Of a stretch of 64,000 bases of DNA, positions 9,088-18,432 are shown in pieces (position 1 is the stretch's first letter; each line of letters opens with the position of its first letter). The position numbers and the translations under genes are program-made. This stretch comes from Microbacterium sp. AK009 (GTDB lineage Bacteria > Actinomycetota > Actinomycetes > Actinomycetales > Microbacteriaceae). Under the pieces are notes generated by a model. The model made no database searches. It had not been told where the DNA came from and saw only the letters and a list, made by a program, of their open reading frames with translations. The stretch spans positions 603,605-667,604 of the forward strand of contig NZ_JACCCG010000001.1 in the NCBI RefSeq assembly GCF_013410955.1, given 5' to 3'.

Positions 9088-9156
9088 GAACGGGCGCCGC
9101 AGTACACTCGGCGCCACTGTTCACCCCAGGACCGTGCTGTCACGGAAGGGACGCCC

Positions 9157-9786
9157 GTGGACCTCGCCACCCTCCTCGCCTTCTCCCTCGCCGCGGTGGT
9201 CGCCATCGCGATCCCCGGGCCCACGGTCCTGCTCGCCCTCGCGAACGGCTCCCGGTACGGCGTCAAACGCGCCACCGCCGGGATGCTCGGTGCCGTGGCA
9301 TCCGATGTCGTCCTCGTCGTCGCGGTGGGCATCGGGCTCGGTGCCCTGCTCCTCGCGAGCGAGCTGGCATTCACCGTCGTGAAGTGGGTGGGGGTGGCCT
9401 ATCTCGCATTCCTCGGGATCCGGATGCTGCTGTCCCGCGGCGCACTTCTCCACGGCGACCCGGCCGCCGACCCGCGCGGCTCGCGCCGCGCACTGTTCCT
9501 CCGCAGCTTCCTCGTCGCGGTGACGAACCCGAAGGGGTACCTCTTCGTCGGCGCGCTCCTGCCGCAGTTCGTCGACCCCGCCGCACCGCCGCTGCCGCAG
9601 TACCTGCTCATCGGCGTGGTGTTCTGCGCGCTCGACTTCGCGATCATGCTCGGCTACGCCGTCCTGGGGTCCGGTGCCGTGCGCCTCCTCAAGCGACGGG
9701 GCGCGGTGTGGCTCGAACGGGTCTCGGGCGCTGTGCTGCTCGGGCTCGCCGCGTGGCTGGCGACATCTCGACGGGTTCCCGCCTGA
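9157..9786 (+). CDS. LysE-family amino acid exporter
   Basis: This 209-residue inner-membrane protein has the LysE/RhtB family layout of about six helices. It has the N-terminal AIPGPTVLLALANGSRYG motif, an aligned loop in the middle, and the VAVTNPKGYLFVGALLPQF segment typical of the family. It probably exports amino acids or related small compounds by proton antiport. It starts at GTG 9157 with GGAAGGGA upstream. Only 3 bp separate its stop from the convergent transporter gene. The specific substrate cannot be assigned. Confidence 0.9.
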   Translation: MDLATLLAFSLAAVVAIAIPGPTVLLALANGSRYGVKRATAGMLGAVASDVVLVVAVGIGLGALLLASELAFTVVKWVGVAYLAFLGIRMLLSRGALLHGDPAADPRGSRRALFLRSFLVAVTNPKGYLFVGALLPQFVDPAAPPLPQYLLIGVVFCALDFAIMLGYAVLGSGAVRLLKRRGAVWLERVSGAVLLGLAAWLATSRRVPA

Positions 9787-9789
9787 GTC

Positions 9790-11277
9790 TCAGAGCGATC
9801 CGGTGGCTCCGACCCCGAGGTCGGCGTCGTAGTCGACGTCCTTCGTCTCGGGCGCAAGTGCCAGGGCGATGAAGGTGAGCACCCCCATCGCCGAGAGGTA
9901 GAGCCCCACGAGCCAGGGATTCCCGTCGCCCAGCTGCCACAGGGCCACGGCGATGATCGGCGCCACGGCGGCGCCCAGGATCGACGAGACGTTGTATGCG
10001 ATCGCCGAGCCCGAGTAGCGCACATTCGTCGGGAAGAGCTCCGGGAGAACCGCGCCCATGGGCCCGAAACTCCATCCCATGAGCATGAAGCCGAAGATGA
10101 GGAACGCCTGGGTCAGCGCACCGGTGAACTTCGGGTCGGCAGAGGGCAGCAGGAAGACCGAGAACGACAGCCCGAACACCACGATGAGACCGGTGACCCA
10201 CATCAGCAGGGTCCGCCGTCCGATCGCGTCGGCGATCGGACCCGACAGCAGGGTGAAGATGCCGAAGAAGACCACGCCGATGATCTGCATGATGACGAAG
10301 TCGGTGTACCCGAAGCCAAGCCCCGGATAGAACTGCGCGGCGAAGGCGGCCTCGTCGAAGGCGCGGCCGGCGGACTCCGCGGCCGCCCGCGCCGCGGCGC
10401 TCGCGGACTCCAGGTCGGCCGGCTTCGTCCCGTAGGACAGCGTGAACTGCGTCATCAGGTAGAACAGCACGTAGGTCGCCAGCATGATGAACGTGCCGAG
10501 GATCGCCTGCCGCCAGTAGCGGCGAAGCACCGTGCCGACGGGGAAGCGGCGGATCACGCCCTTCTGCTCGGCCTTCACGAACGTGTCGGATTCCACCAGC
10601 CGCAGGCGCACCCACAGGCCGATGATCACCATCACCGCCGAGAACAGGAACGGCACGCGCCATCCCCACGCCAGGAACGCGTCCGAGCGCAGCGCGGGGT
10701 CTTCCGGGTGCGGGAGGAGGAAGTAGATCGTCAAGAACACCGAGTTGGCGATGATGAAGCCGAGCGGTGCTCCCAGCTGCGGGAACGTGCCGTACCAGGC
10801 CCGCTTACCCGCCGGTGCGTTCTCGGTGGCCACCAGCGCCGCCCCCGACCACTCGCCGCCCAGGGCGAAGCCCTGCGCGAGCCGCAGGATCAGCAGCAGC
10901 AGCGCCGCCCACAGACCGATGTCGTTGAAGGTCGGGAGGCACCCGATGAGGAAGGTCGCGATCCCCATGGTGAGAAGGGATGCCACGAGCGTGGCCTTGC
11001 GCCCGAAGCGATCGCCGAAATGCCCGAAGATGACCGCACCGAGCGGCCGGGCGACCATCGCGGCGCCGAAGACGCCGAACGACGCCAGGAGCGAGGTGGT
11101 GTCGTTGCCCGTGGGGAAGAAGAGCAGCGGGAAGACCAGCACCGACGCGGTGGCGTAGACGTAGAAGTCGTAGAACTCGATCGTCGTGCCGACCAGGCTC
11201 GCCGTGATGACGCGCGAGCGGGGGTTGGCCGGGGCGGCGGGCGAGGAAGCGGCGGCGGAGTCGGTGGCCTGGGTCAT
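9790..11277 (-). CDS. MHS-family MFS transporter
   Basis: This 495-residue, 12-helix symporter belongs to the metabolite:H+ symporter group (KgtP, ProP, ShiA relatives). The family loop GDRFGRKATL lies after helix 2, and the region LRLAQGFALGGEWSGAAL is characteristic. I set the start at ATG 11277 (MTQATDSAAASS), since the longer reading from 11358 runs into the upstream gene. It begins 4 bp after the stop of the small membrane protein gene and is probably co-transcribed with it. A dicarboxylate, osmolyte or aromatic acid is a reasonable substrate guess, no more. Confidence 0.9.
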   Translation of the reverse strand: MTQATDSAAASSPAAPANPRSRVITASLVGTTIEFYDFYVYATASVLVFPLLFFPTGNDTTSLLASFGVFGAAMVARPLGAVIFGHFGDRFGRKATLVASLLTMGIATFLIGCLPTFNDIGLWAALLLLILRLAQGFALGGEWSGAALVATENAPAGKRAWYGTFPQLGAPLGFIIANSVFLTIYFLLPHPEDPALRSDAFLAWGWRVPFLFSAVMVIIGLWVRLRLVESDTFVKAEQKGVIRRFPVGTVLRRYWRQAILGTFIMLATYVLFYLMTQFTLSYGTKPADLESASAAARAAAESAGRAFDEAAFAAQFYPGLGFGYTDFVIMQIIGVVFFGIFTLLSGPIADAIGRRTLLMWVTGLIVVFGLSFSVFLLPSADPKFTGALTQAFLIFGFMLMGWSFGPMGAVLPELFPTNVRYSGSAIAYNVSSILGAAVAPIIAVALWQLGDGNPWLVGLYLSAMGVLTFIALALAPETKDVDYDADLGVGATGSL

Positions 11278-11281
11278 CGCC

Positions 11282-11632
11282 TCACCACAGCACCGCGATG
11301 GCGGCGTTGGCGAAGGTGAGGACGCCGATCGACCAGAAGAGGGCCGGCGGCGTGGCATCCGTCTTCCGCTGGCGGGCGCGGGCGATGCCGATCACCGCGC
11401 CGATCGCGAGGAGGATCACGAGCTTCACGCCGATCTTGGCGTAGTTCAGCTCGATGCCCGCCGGCCACGGCGCGGCGAGGATGAGTCCCGCGACACCGGC
11501 GATGAGGAGGCCCCAGTCCATGACCCGAGTGGCCTGACGTCGACGCGAGACGGCCTCGACGACCCAGGCGCCGAAGAGCACCGCGAACCCGGTGAGGTGG
11601 ACGAGCACGACGAGGTGGCGCAGGAATTCCAT
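11282..11632 (-). CDS. Small four-helix membrane protein of unknown function
   Basis: The 116-residue product has four hydrophobic segments (about residues 5-25, 38-55, 66-84 and 97-115). A short basic loop (RQRKTD) lies before the last helix. I do not recognise the family with certainty. Its stop is 4 bp from the start of the MHS transporter, so the two are probably one transcription unit. A helper role for the transporter would be a guess. Confidence 0.75.
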   Translation of the reverse strand: MEFLRHLVVLVHLTGFAVLFGAWVVEAVSRRRQATRVMDWGLLIAGVAGLILAAPWPAGIELNYAKIGVKLVILLAIGAVIGIARARQRKTDATPPALFWSIGVLTFANAAIAVLW

Positions 11633-11747
11633 AGCTCAGAGGGTAGGGGGCGCCTCGCCGCCTCGCCAGGAAGGCGCGCCTGAGCCTCCGCTCAGACCCC
11701 ACCCCGCGCCCCCTCTCAGCGGAGCAGGGGTCGGGGGAGAGAGGAGG

Positions 11748-12224
11748 TCAGCCGCGCAGGGCGCGGAGGACGATCGCTGTGCGGAGAGCGGCGTCGGCCG
11801 CCTCGGCCCCCTTGTCCTCCTTCGAGCCTTCGAGCCCCGCACGGTCGAGCCCCTGCCGCTCATCGTCGAGGGTGAGCACGCCGAACCCGACGGGTTTGCC
11901 GGTGTCCAGCGCCACCCGCGTGAGCCCGTCGGTCGCGGCGGCCGAGACGTACTCGAAGTGCGGGGTGCCGCCGCGGATGATCACCCCGAGGGCCACGACG
12001 GCGTCGGCTCCGGCCTCGAGCGCCGCCTTCGCGGCGACCGGCAGCTCGAACGAGCCCGGAACGCGCACCAGGCGGTAGTCGGCGCCAGAGGCGTCGAGCA
12101 CCCGCTCGGCGCCCGTGATCAGGCCGTCGCTGATGGCCGCGTGCCACGTGCCGGCGACGACGACGACCTGCAGGCCGGTGCCGTCGATCTCGTCGACGGC
12201 GATCGGTGCTCCCTTGCCGCTCAT
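11748..12224 (-). CDS. ribH: 6,7-Dimethyl-8-ribityllumazine synthase
   Basis: The enzyme condenses 5-amino-6-ribitylamino-uracil with 3,4-dihydroxybutanone 4-phosphate in the penultimate step of riboflavin synthesis. The 158-residue length and the motifs [22 protein letters not shown] and [12 protein letters not shown] are standard for the icosahedral or pentameric enzyme. The start ATG 12224 overlaps the ribBA stop by 4 bp. It is the last gene of the FMN-riboswitch-controlled operon. Confidence 0.97.
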   Translation of the reverse strand: MSGKGAPIAVDEIDGTGLQVVVVAGTWHAAISDGLITGAERVLDASGADYRLVRVPGSFELPVAAKAALEAGADAVVALGVIIRGGTPHFEYVSAAATDGLTRVALDTGKPVGFGVLTLDDERQGLDRAGLEGSKEDKGAEAADAALRTAIVLRALRG

Positions 12225-13495
12225 GCGACCCCCTCCTTCATGTGGGCGATGGCTTCGGCCAGATCGCCCTCGTCGATGATGTGACCCATGCGGTCCCGCT
12301 TGGTGGCCAGGTACTGATGGTTGTTGGGACCGACCCCGACGAGGAGCGGCACCTGTTCGACGATGTCCAGGCCGAACCCGCGCAGCTGCGCGACCTTGTC
12401 GGTGTTGTTGGTCAGCAGCCGCACCTTCTCGATTCCGAGGTCGGCGAGGATGCCGGCTGCGGCGGCGTAGTCGCGGGCATCGGCCGGGAGGCCGAGGGCG
12501 AGGTTCGCGTCGACGGTGTCGAGTCCGCGCTCCTGCAGGCTGTACGCGCGCAGCTTGTTGATGAGTCCGATGCCCCGACCCTCGTGGCCGCGCATGTAGA
12601 TGACCACGCCGCCGTCCTGCTCGATCGCATCCAGCGCCGCATCCAGCTGCGGGCCGCATTCGCACTTGAGCGAACCGAAGGCTTCGCCGGTGAGGCATTC
12701 CGAGTGCACCCGCACGAGCGGGGCGTCACCGGTGAGCTCGCCCGAGATGACCGCGAGGTGGTCGGTGCCGGTAACCCGGTCCTTGTACGCGCGGAAGCGG
12801 AACTCGCCGTGCGAGGTCGGCACCGTCGCCTCGGCGCGCAGGCTCACCCGCCGGCGCTGGGCCGCGTGCGCGGCGGCGTCGACGGGGTCGACCTCGTCGA
12901 GGTGGGCGATGAGCTGCTCGATGGTGATGAGCGGGATGCCGTCGCGGGCGGCGAGTTCGACCAGGCCCGGCATCCGCATCATGGATCCGTCTTCGGCGAC
13001 GACCTCGGCGATCGCGCCGACCGGGGGGAGCCCCGCGAGCTTCATCAGCTCCACGGCGGCCTCGGTATGCCCGGCGCGCTCGCGCACGCCCCCGTCGACG
13101 GCGCGCAGCGGCAGGACGTGCCCGGGGCGGATGACCGAGGTCGGCGTGGATGCGACATCGGCGAGCACATTCAGGGTGTGCGCCCGGTCGCTCGCGCTGA
13201 TGCCGGTGGAGACGCGGTCCGCAGCGTCGACGCTCACGGTGTAGGCGGTGCCGCGGGCGTCTTCGTTCACCTCGACCATCGGTGGGAGGTCGAGCCGATC
13301 GGCCCAGTCGGCGGGCATCGGCGCACAGACGAAGCCGCTGGACCACCGCACCGTCCAGGCCACCCATTCGGGGGTCGCCAGCTGCGCGGACAGGATGATG
13401 TCACCTTCGTTCTCGCGGTCCTCATCGTCGACGACGATGACGGGCTTGCCCGCGCGGAGCGCATCGAGGGCGTCGGAGAGGGGGGAAAGGCTCAT
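12221..13495 (-). CDS. ribBA: Bifunctional DHBP synthase / GTP cyclohydrolase II
   Basis: This is a 424-residue fusion. The N-terminal RibB half (about 1-205) makes dihydroxybutanone phosphate from ribulose 5-phosphate and shows the acidic loop [10 protein letters not shown] near residue 22. The C-terminal RibA half opens the GTP ring and shows the zinc-binding stretch [16 protein letters not shown] and the motif [13 protein letters not shown]. The start ATG 13495 gives [11 protein letters not shown] longer frame reaching 13789 only shadows ribE. It overlaps ribE and ribH by 4 bp each. Confidence 0.97.
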   Translation of the reverse strand: MSLSPLSDALDALRAGKPVIVVDDEDRENEGDIILSAQLATPEWVAWTVRWSSGFVCAPMPADWADRLDLPPMVEVNEDARGTAYTVSVDAADRVSTGISASDRAHTLNVLADVASTPTSVIRPGHVLPLRAVDGGVRERAGHTEAAVELMKLAGLPPVGAIAEVVAEDGSMMRMPGLVELAARDGIPLITIEQLIAHLDEVDPVDAAAHAAQRRRVSLRAEATVPTSHGEFRFRAYKDRVTGTDHLAVISGELTGDAPLVRVHSECLTGEAFGSLKCECGPQLDAALDAIEQDGGVVIYMRGHEGRGIGLINKLRAYSLQERGLDTVDANLALGLPADARDYAAAAGILADLGIEKVRLLTNNTDKVAQLRGFGLDIVEQVPLLVGVGPNNHQYLATKRDRMGHIIDEGDLAEAIAHMKEGVA

Positions 13496-14136
13496 CGGGA
13501 GCCTCCTTCTTTCGGGACGGCGACAGCCGTCGGGGGGAATGCGAGAAGGCGCTGCACGTGCCGCGCCAGGATGTCGGTCTCGAGGTTGACGGCGTCGCCG
13601 GCGTCTCGGGAGCCGAGGGTGGTGGCCTTGAGGGTCTCGGGGATGAGGGACACCTCGAACCACGGCTCGGCCGCCCCGGGCGCACTCACGGCGCTGACGG
13701 TGAGCGAGACCCCGTCCACGGCGATCGAGCCCTTGTCGACGACGAGGGGGGCGAGGTGTGCGGGGAGGGCGATGCGGACGACGCGCCACTGGGCACCCGG
13801 GCGCACCTCGACGACGGTCCCGGTGCCGTCGATGTGCCCCTGCACGATGTGGCCGCCGAGCCGCCCGTGCGCGGCGGTCGCGCGCTCGAGATTCACGGGG
13901 CGTCCTGCGGCGACGCCCGCGAGAGTCGACATGTCGAGGGTCTGACGCATCACGTCAGCGGTGAACCAGTCGTCTCCGCGGTCGACGACGGTGAGGCACA
14001 CGCCGCTGACGGCGATCGAGTCGCCGTGCCCGGCGTCCGACACCGCCTTCGGGGCGCGCACCGTCAGTCGCAGTCCGTCGCCGGACGGGGCGACGGCGGT
14101 GACGGCGCCGATCTCTTCGATGATTCCGGTGAACAT
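13492..14136 (-). CDS. ribE: Riboflavin synthase alpha chain
   Basis: This enzyme dismutates two lumazine molecules to riboflavin. The 214-residue protein has the two tandem lumazine-binding barrels of the family. The N-terminus MFTGIIEEIG is diagnostic, and VQGHIDGTG marks the first-barrel ligand site. The second barrel contains VDGVSLTV. It overlaps ribD by 1 bp and ribBA by 4 bp, so translation is coupled along the operon. Confidence 0.97.
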   Translation of the reverse strand: MFTGIIEEIGAVTAVAPSGDGLRLTVRAPKAVSDAGHGDSIAVSGVCLTVVDRGDDWFTADVMRQTLDMSTLAGVAAGRPVNLERATAAHGRLGGHIVQGHIDGTGTVVEVRPGAQWRVVRIALPAHLAPLVVDKGSIAVDGVSLTVSAVSAPGAAEPWFEVSLIPETLKATTLGSRDAGDAVNLETDILARHVQRLLAFPPTAVAVPKEGGSR

Positions 14137-15182
14137 CAGCTGTCCTTCTCATTCGTGGCGGAGGAGGTCGTCGCCGGACGCGCGACGAGCAGGACGTCGT
14201 CGCCGAGACGTTCGACGCGGGAGAGGGTGAGGCGCACGGCCGCACCGATCGTCTCGACGCCGATGTCGTCGAGCGCCAGACGCGGACCGCCGAGGAGGGT
14301 GGGGGCGATGTAGGCGATGACCTCGTCGACGAGGCCCGCGCGCACGAACGCCGAGGCCAGCGTCGGCCCGCCCTCGACGAAGACGCGCTGCACGCCCTCG
14401 CGACGCAGGTCGTTCAGCACCCGGGGGAGGTCGTGCGAGGAGAAGAAGAGGGGGCCCTGCGGATGCCGCCGCACGGCCGCATCGGCAGGGGTCGCGCGCT
14501 GGCCGATGACCACGGGACGCGGCTGGCGGGCGAGGAGGGAGCCGTCGACGTCGCGGGCGGTCAACGACGGGTCGTCAGCCAGCACGGTGCCGGTACCGAC
14601 GACGATCGCGTCGGCCATCGCCCGGCGTCGGTGCACATCCTCCCGCGCGGCGGGACCGGTGATCCACTGGCTGGTGCCGTCGGAAGCGGCGACGCGGCCA
14701 TCGAGGGACTGCGCCCACTTCACCGTGACGTGCGGGCGGCCGAGGCGCTGCACGGTCAGCCAGCGGGAGAGGAGTTCTCGACCCTCGTCGCCGAGCACGC
14801 CGGCCTCGACCTCCACGCCCGCCGCGCGCAGGGTGCCGGCGCCGCCGGCGGAGGCGACGCCGGGATCGTCGACGGCGTAGAGGACGCGCGAGATGCCTGC
14901 GGCCAGGAGCGCCTGGCTGCACGGCCCCGTGCGTCCGGTGTGGTTGCAGGGCTCGAGGGTCACCACGGCCGTGGCGCCCTCCGCCTCACCGGGGGAGAGG
15001 CGGGACAGCGCATCGACCTCGGCGTGAGGAGTGCCTGCGCCGCGATGCCACCCCTCGGCCAGGATCCGGCCGTCGGGCGCGAGGATGACCGCTCCGACCT
15101 GGGGGTTGAAGCCCGCGGGGCCATTCAGCGCCAGCGCGAGCGCCCGACGCATCGCGTCGCGCTCGACGTCTCGCACCGTCAT
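14136..15182 (-). CDS. ribD: Riboflavin deaminase/reductase
   Basis: This bifunctional enzyme catalyses the second and third steps of riboflavin synthesis. The deaminase domain (about 1-145) shows zinc ligands His53 in HAEVDAL and Cys79/Cys88 in PCNHTGRTGPC. The reductase domain follows, with VKWAQSLDGRVA and the late VEGGPTLASAF motif. I chose ATG 15182 (MTVRDVERD), because the longer reading from 15299 would run into the riboswitch expression platform. It is the first gene of the operon, about 78 bp downstream of the aptamer. Confidence 0.96.
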   Translation of the reverse strand: MTVRDVERDAMRRALALALNGPAGFNPQVGAVILAPDGRILAEGWHRGAGTPHAEVDALSRLSPGEAEGATAVVTLEPCNHTGRTGPCSQALLAAGISRVLYAVDDPGVASAGGAGTLRAAGVEVEAGVLGDEGRELLSRWLTVQRLGRPHVTVKWAQSLDGRVAASDGTSQWITGPAAREDVHRRRAMADAIVVGTGTVLADDPSLTARDVDGSLLARQPRPVVIGQRATPADAAVRRHPQGPLFFSSHDLPRVLNDLRREGVQRVFVEGGPTLASAFVRAGLVDEVIAYIAPTLLGGPRLALDDIGVETIGAAVRLTLSRVERLGDDVLLVARPATTSSATNEKDS

Positions 15183-15259
15183 CCGTCTTCCCTCGTCCGT
15201 CCGATCGACCCTCACGGGCACCGGGGCGCGGGAACGACAGGCGCGGACGCCTGACGTGC

Positions 15260-15408
15260 TTCTCCCATCCGGACTCGCGAAGATGTTCCTTCGCATCACC
15301 GTCGGTTCCGGAATTCCACCGGATCAGGTCGGGCTGCACCCTTTCGGATGCGATGCCGTCGCTCGCGGACTGTCACCGCCGGTTCGGAATCTCACCGACC
15401 CCGGAGCA
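15260..15408 (-). promoter_or_regulatory. FMN riboswitch (RFN element)
   Basis: Read on the minus strand, the element runs from GTGCTCCGGGGTCGGTGA through CCGGCGGTGACAGTCC and CCGACCTGATCCGGTGGAAT to ACCGACGGTGAT, ending with AGTCCGGATGGGAGAAG. These blocks are the conserved junction segments of the RFN aptamer in the right order. It should sense FMN and shut down ribD-ribE-ribBA-ribH when flavin is plentiful. I see no clear terminator downstream, so control of translation initiation is plausible. Confidence 0.97.
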
Positions 15409-15449
15409 CGTTGCTGCTCACGAGTGTAGTCAACGCGCTCGCCGCGGTT

Positions 15450-16469
15450 TCATTCCCGCGCATGGGCGTTCCCGGGACCGGCGTCGGGCGGCGTCACGGC
15501 GAGGTCGCGCGCGGTGGATTCGTCGAGGATGACGTCGGTGATGAGCCCTGCACGCAGCGCGCCGCGAAGGCTCGGCACCTTCGCTCGGCCGGCGACGATT
15601 CCGACGCGCCGGGGAGCCCGGCGGAGGACGGAGAAGTCCGGCCCCGTCGCACGTTCGTTCAGCGGGATGCCGTCGCTCGAGCCGTCGGCGCGGTAGAACA
15701 CCGTCGCGACGTCGCCGACGACGTGCTCGCGGCTGAGGGCGCGGTAGTCCTCCGCGTCGAGATAGCCGCCCTGGTAGACGTGGCTCGGCACTTCGGCGAA
15801 GGGGGAACCGACGCCGAAGACCGCGAGGTCGAGGCTCGCCTGCATCTCCAGCACCCGCCGGATCGAGCGCTCGCGCCAGAACGCGCGCTTGGTGGCCGGG
15901 TCATCGAAGAAGGCCGGCACGGGGAACTGGTGCACCTGTGCGCCGAAGGCGTCGCCGAACCGGCTCAGCAGCTCGCTGGCGTACATGATGCCCGTCGTGC
16001 GCATGTTGCCGGCGCCGTTGAGCTGGACCACATCGGTGTTGTGTGTCACACGCCGCGGCAGGTGGCGGCTGACCGCGCCGATCGTGGATCCCCAGGCGAT
16101 GCCGACGCTCTGGTTGGAGTCGACCCAGCTCGCCAGGGTCCGCGCAGCCGACAGGGCGACGCGGTCGAGGCGCTCGACGTCGCTCGCGCGGTCGGGAACC
16201 GGGACGATGTGGGCGGTCACTCCGAACCGGTCGCGGATGTCGGCGGCGAGCCGGGACGGGCCCTCGAGGGGGGAGTGGATGACGATCTCGACGAGGCCGG
16301 TCTCGCGCGCCTGACTGAGCAGGCGCGAGACGGATGACCGCGAGGTGCGCAGCTCCCGGGCGATGGCGTCCATCGTGAGGTCCTGCATGTAATACAGCTG
16401 CGCGGCGCGGAGAGCGTCACGCGTCCGCTCGGGAAGGACGGTCTCCGAGATGTCGGCCGATTTCGGCAT
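15450..16469 (-). CDS. SorC/DeoR-family sugar-binding regulator
   Basis: This 339-residue regulator has an N-terminal winged HTH (QDLTMDAIARELRTSRSSVSRLLSQA, about residues 25-55) and a C-terminal sugar-phosphate-binding domain with the Rossmann-like GIAWGSTI motif and the family GVGSPF segment. The AGGAG box lies 6 bases before ATG 16469. The longer start at 16496 would sit inside the operator palindrome. It is divergent from glpD-glpF-glpK, so it likely controls glycerol use. A glycolytic or triose phosphate would be the expected effector by family precedent. Confidence 0.85.
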   Translation of the reverse strand: MPKSADISETVLPERTRDALRAAQLYYMQDLTMDAIARELRTSRSSVSRLLSQARETGLVEIVIHSPLEGPSRLAADIRDRFGVTAHIVPVPDRASDVERLDRVALSAARTLASWVDSNQSVGIAWGSTIGAVSRHLPRRVTHNTDVVQLNGAGNMRTTGIMYASELLSRFGDAFGAQVHQFPVPAFFDDPATKRAFWRERSIRRVLEMQASLDLAVFGVGSPFAEVPSHVYQGGYLDAEDYRALSREHVVGDVATVFYRADGSSDGIPLNERATGPDFSVLRRAPRRVGIVAGRAKVPSLRGALRAGLITDVILDESTARDLAVTPPDAGPGNAHARE

Positions 16470-16480
16470 CATCCTCTCCT

Positions 16481-16496
16481 TTGCACATATGTGCAA
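16481..16496. promoter_or_regulatory. Perfect 16-bp operator palindrome of the glp locus
   Basis: TTGCACATATGTGCAA is its own reverse complement. It sits directly before the ribosome binding site of the SorC-type gene, about 90 bp upstream of glpD. A half site TTGCAC recurs at 16503-16508. The shape suits a SorC/DeoR dimer and would allow autoregulation and control of glpD. A GATAAT hexamer at 16542-16547 could be the glpD -10 box, though no good -35 is visible. Confidence 0.75.
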
Positions 16497-16585
16497 GATG
16501 ATTGCACTGACGTTCGGGCGGGGTCAGGATGTATTCATCCAGATAATGCGGTGCCGCGCAAGGGGACATCGCGAGAGGAGTCCCG

Positions 16586-18319
16586 GTGAGCAGCCAGCCC
16601 GCTACATCAGAACCCACGTCGCAGCGCGCCGAGGTGCGCGCGATCGCCGCGGATCCGACGGCCGACGTCGTCATCATCGGCGGCGGCATCAACGGCATCG
16701 CGACCTTCCGAGACCTGGCGCTGCAGGGCGTGAAGGTGATCCTCGTCGAGCGCGATGACTTCGTCTCCGGTGCCTCCAGCGCGTCGTCGCACATGATCCA
16801 CGGCGGCATCCGCTACCTCGAGAACGGCGAGTTCCGCCTGGTGCGCGAGTCGGTCGTCGAGCGCAACGCCCTCATCAAGTCCGCGCCGCACTACGTCCGG
16901 CCGCTCCCCACGACGGTGCCGATCTTCTCCACCTTCTCGGGTCTGTTCTCCGCTCCCCTCCGCTTCCTCACCCATAAGCAGGGCAAGCCCTCGGAGCGCG
17001 GCGCGCTGCTGATCAAGGTGGGCCTGACGATCTACGACTTCTTCTCGCGCGACGGCGGCGCGGTGCCCCGCCACCGGTTCTACGGTCGCAAGCGCTCGCT
17101 CTCGGAGCTCCCGGCGCTCAACGGCGATGTGAAGTACACCGCCACCTACTTCGACGCCAGCATGCACGACCCCGAGCGGCTCGCCCTCGACGTCCTCTAC
17201 GACGGCCTGGCCGCCGGACCCCACGCCCGGGCGGCGAACTACCTGTCGGCGGTCGGGATGTCCGCGTCCGGTCTGCGGGTGCGCGACGAGGTGACGGGGG
17301 AGGAGTTCGAGCTCACCTCCGACGTTGTCGTGAACGCCTCCGGCCCGTGGACCGACCTCACCAACGAGTCGCTTGGTCGCGACACCGCGTACATGGGCGG
17401 CACGAAAGGGTCGCACATCGTGCTCGACAACCCGGCGCTGCTCGAGGCCACGGGTGGCCGCGAGATCTTCTTCGAGCATGAAGACGGCCGCATCGTCCTC
17501 ATCTACCCCCTCAAGGGCCGCGTGATGGTCGGCACCACCGACATCGACCACGACATGCGCGCCCCCGCCGTGTGCACGGAAGAGGAGGTCGACTACTTCT
17601 TCGATCTCGTCGCGCACGTGTTCCCCGACATCTCCGTCGACCGCTCCGAGATCGTCTACCGGTTCGCAGGGGTTCGCCCGCTGCCGCGCCACGACGACAC
17701 CCAGCCCGGTTTCGTCTCGCGCGACTACCGCGTCGAACAGGCCACGGCCTCCGGTCGCCCGCAGACGACCGTGCTGAGCCTCGTGGGCGGCAAGTGGACG
17801 ACGTTCCGGGCTCTCGGCGAGCAGCTCTCCGACCGCGTGCTGGGGATTCTCGGACGTCGACGGGTGCGCAGCACCGCGGGCCTCATGATCGGCGGCGCCG
17901 AGGGGTACCCCCGCACGCAGCGCGCCCGCGCCACCTGGGTCGAGAGCCACCGGGGTCACCTCGACGCCGCGCGCGCCGACCAGCTTCTGGAGCGCTACGG
18001 CACCCGCGCTGCCGCGCTCATTGAGGCCCTGCCCGAGGACGACCGGCCGCTGCGGACCCTGCCCGACTACAGCACCGGCGAGATCACCTACCTCACCCGC
18101 ACCGAGTACGTCGTGCACCTCATCGACGTGCTGCTGCGGCGCACGAGCGTGGCGTTCGTGGGATCGGTCACGATGCCCGTCCTGCAGGAGCTCAGCGAGG
18201 TCGTCGGCGACGCGCTCGGCTGGGACGCCGAGCAGCGCGCTGAAGAGGTCGCCGCCAGCGCCCGCCTCCTTGCGGAGCGGCATGGTGTCGATCTGACGCA
18301 GGACGCCGTACTCTCATGA
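16586..18319 (+). CDS. glpD: Glycerol-3-phosphate dehydrogenase
   Basis: The FAD enzyme oxidises glycerol 3-phosphate to dihydroxyacetone phosphate and passes electrons to the quinone pool at the membrane. The 577-residue protein has the FAD-binding motif IGGGINGIA at about residues 31-39, the HMIHGGIRYLENGEF segment and the later motif VGTTDIDHD. The C-terminal helical domain is present. It starts at GTG 16586 after GAGAGGAG. It leads glpD-glpF-glpK, which together import, phosphorylate and oxidise glycerol. Confidence 0.95.
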   Translation: MSSQPATSEPTSQRAEVRAIAADPTADVVIIGGGINGIATFRDLALQGVKVILVERDDFVSGASSASSHMIHGGIRYLENGEFRLVRESVVERNALIKSAPHYVRPLPTTVPIFSTFSGLFSAPLRFLTHKQGKPSERGALLIKVGLTIYDFFSRDGGAVPRHRFYGRKRSLSELPALNGDVKYTATYFDASMHDPERLALDVLYDGLAAGPHARAANYLSAVGMSASGLRVRDEVTGEEFELTSDVVVNASGPWTDLTNESLGRDTAYMGGTKGSHIVLDNPALLEATGGREIFFEHEDGRIVLIYPLKGRVMVGTTDIDHDMRAPAVCTEEEVDYFFDLVAHVFPDISVDRSEIVYRFAGVRPLPRHDDTQPGFVSRDYRVEQATASGRPQTTVLSLVGGKWTTFRALGEQLSDRVLGILGRRRVRSTAGLMIGGAEGYPRTQRARATWVESHRGHLDAARADQLLERYGTRAAALIEALPEDDRPLRTLPDYSTGEITYLTRTEYVVHLIDVLLRRTSVAFVGSVTMPVLQELSEVVGDALGWDAEQRAEEVAASARLLAERHGVDLTQDAVLS

Positions 18320-18432
18320 TCGTCATGACCGGCGCTGCGGCGTCGGTCATGTCGCCCCGGTCGTCGGGGGGCGCGGTTCCCGGCGACCATCCGTGACGCG
18401 GCATTGGGGCCGCACGACGAAAGAAGGTCAAT

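Noticed and set aside
11633..11747. Possible small gene or terminator between the membrane protein gene and ribH
   Set aside because: The stretch is C/G-rich with loose inverted repeats, but no stem is convincing and no frame has a ribosome binding site.
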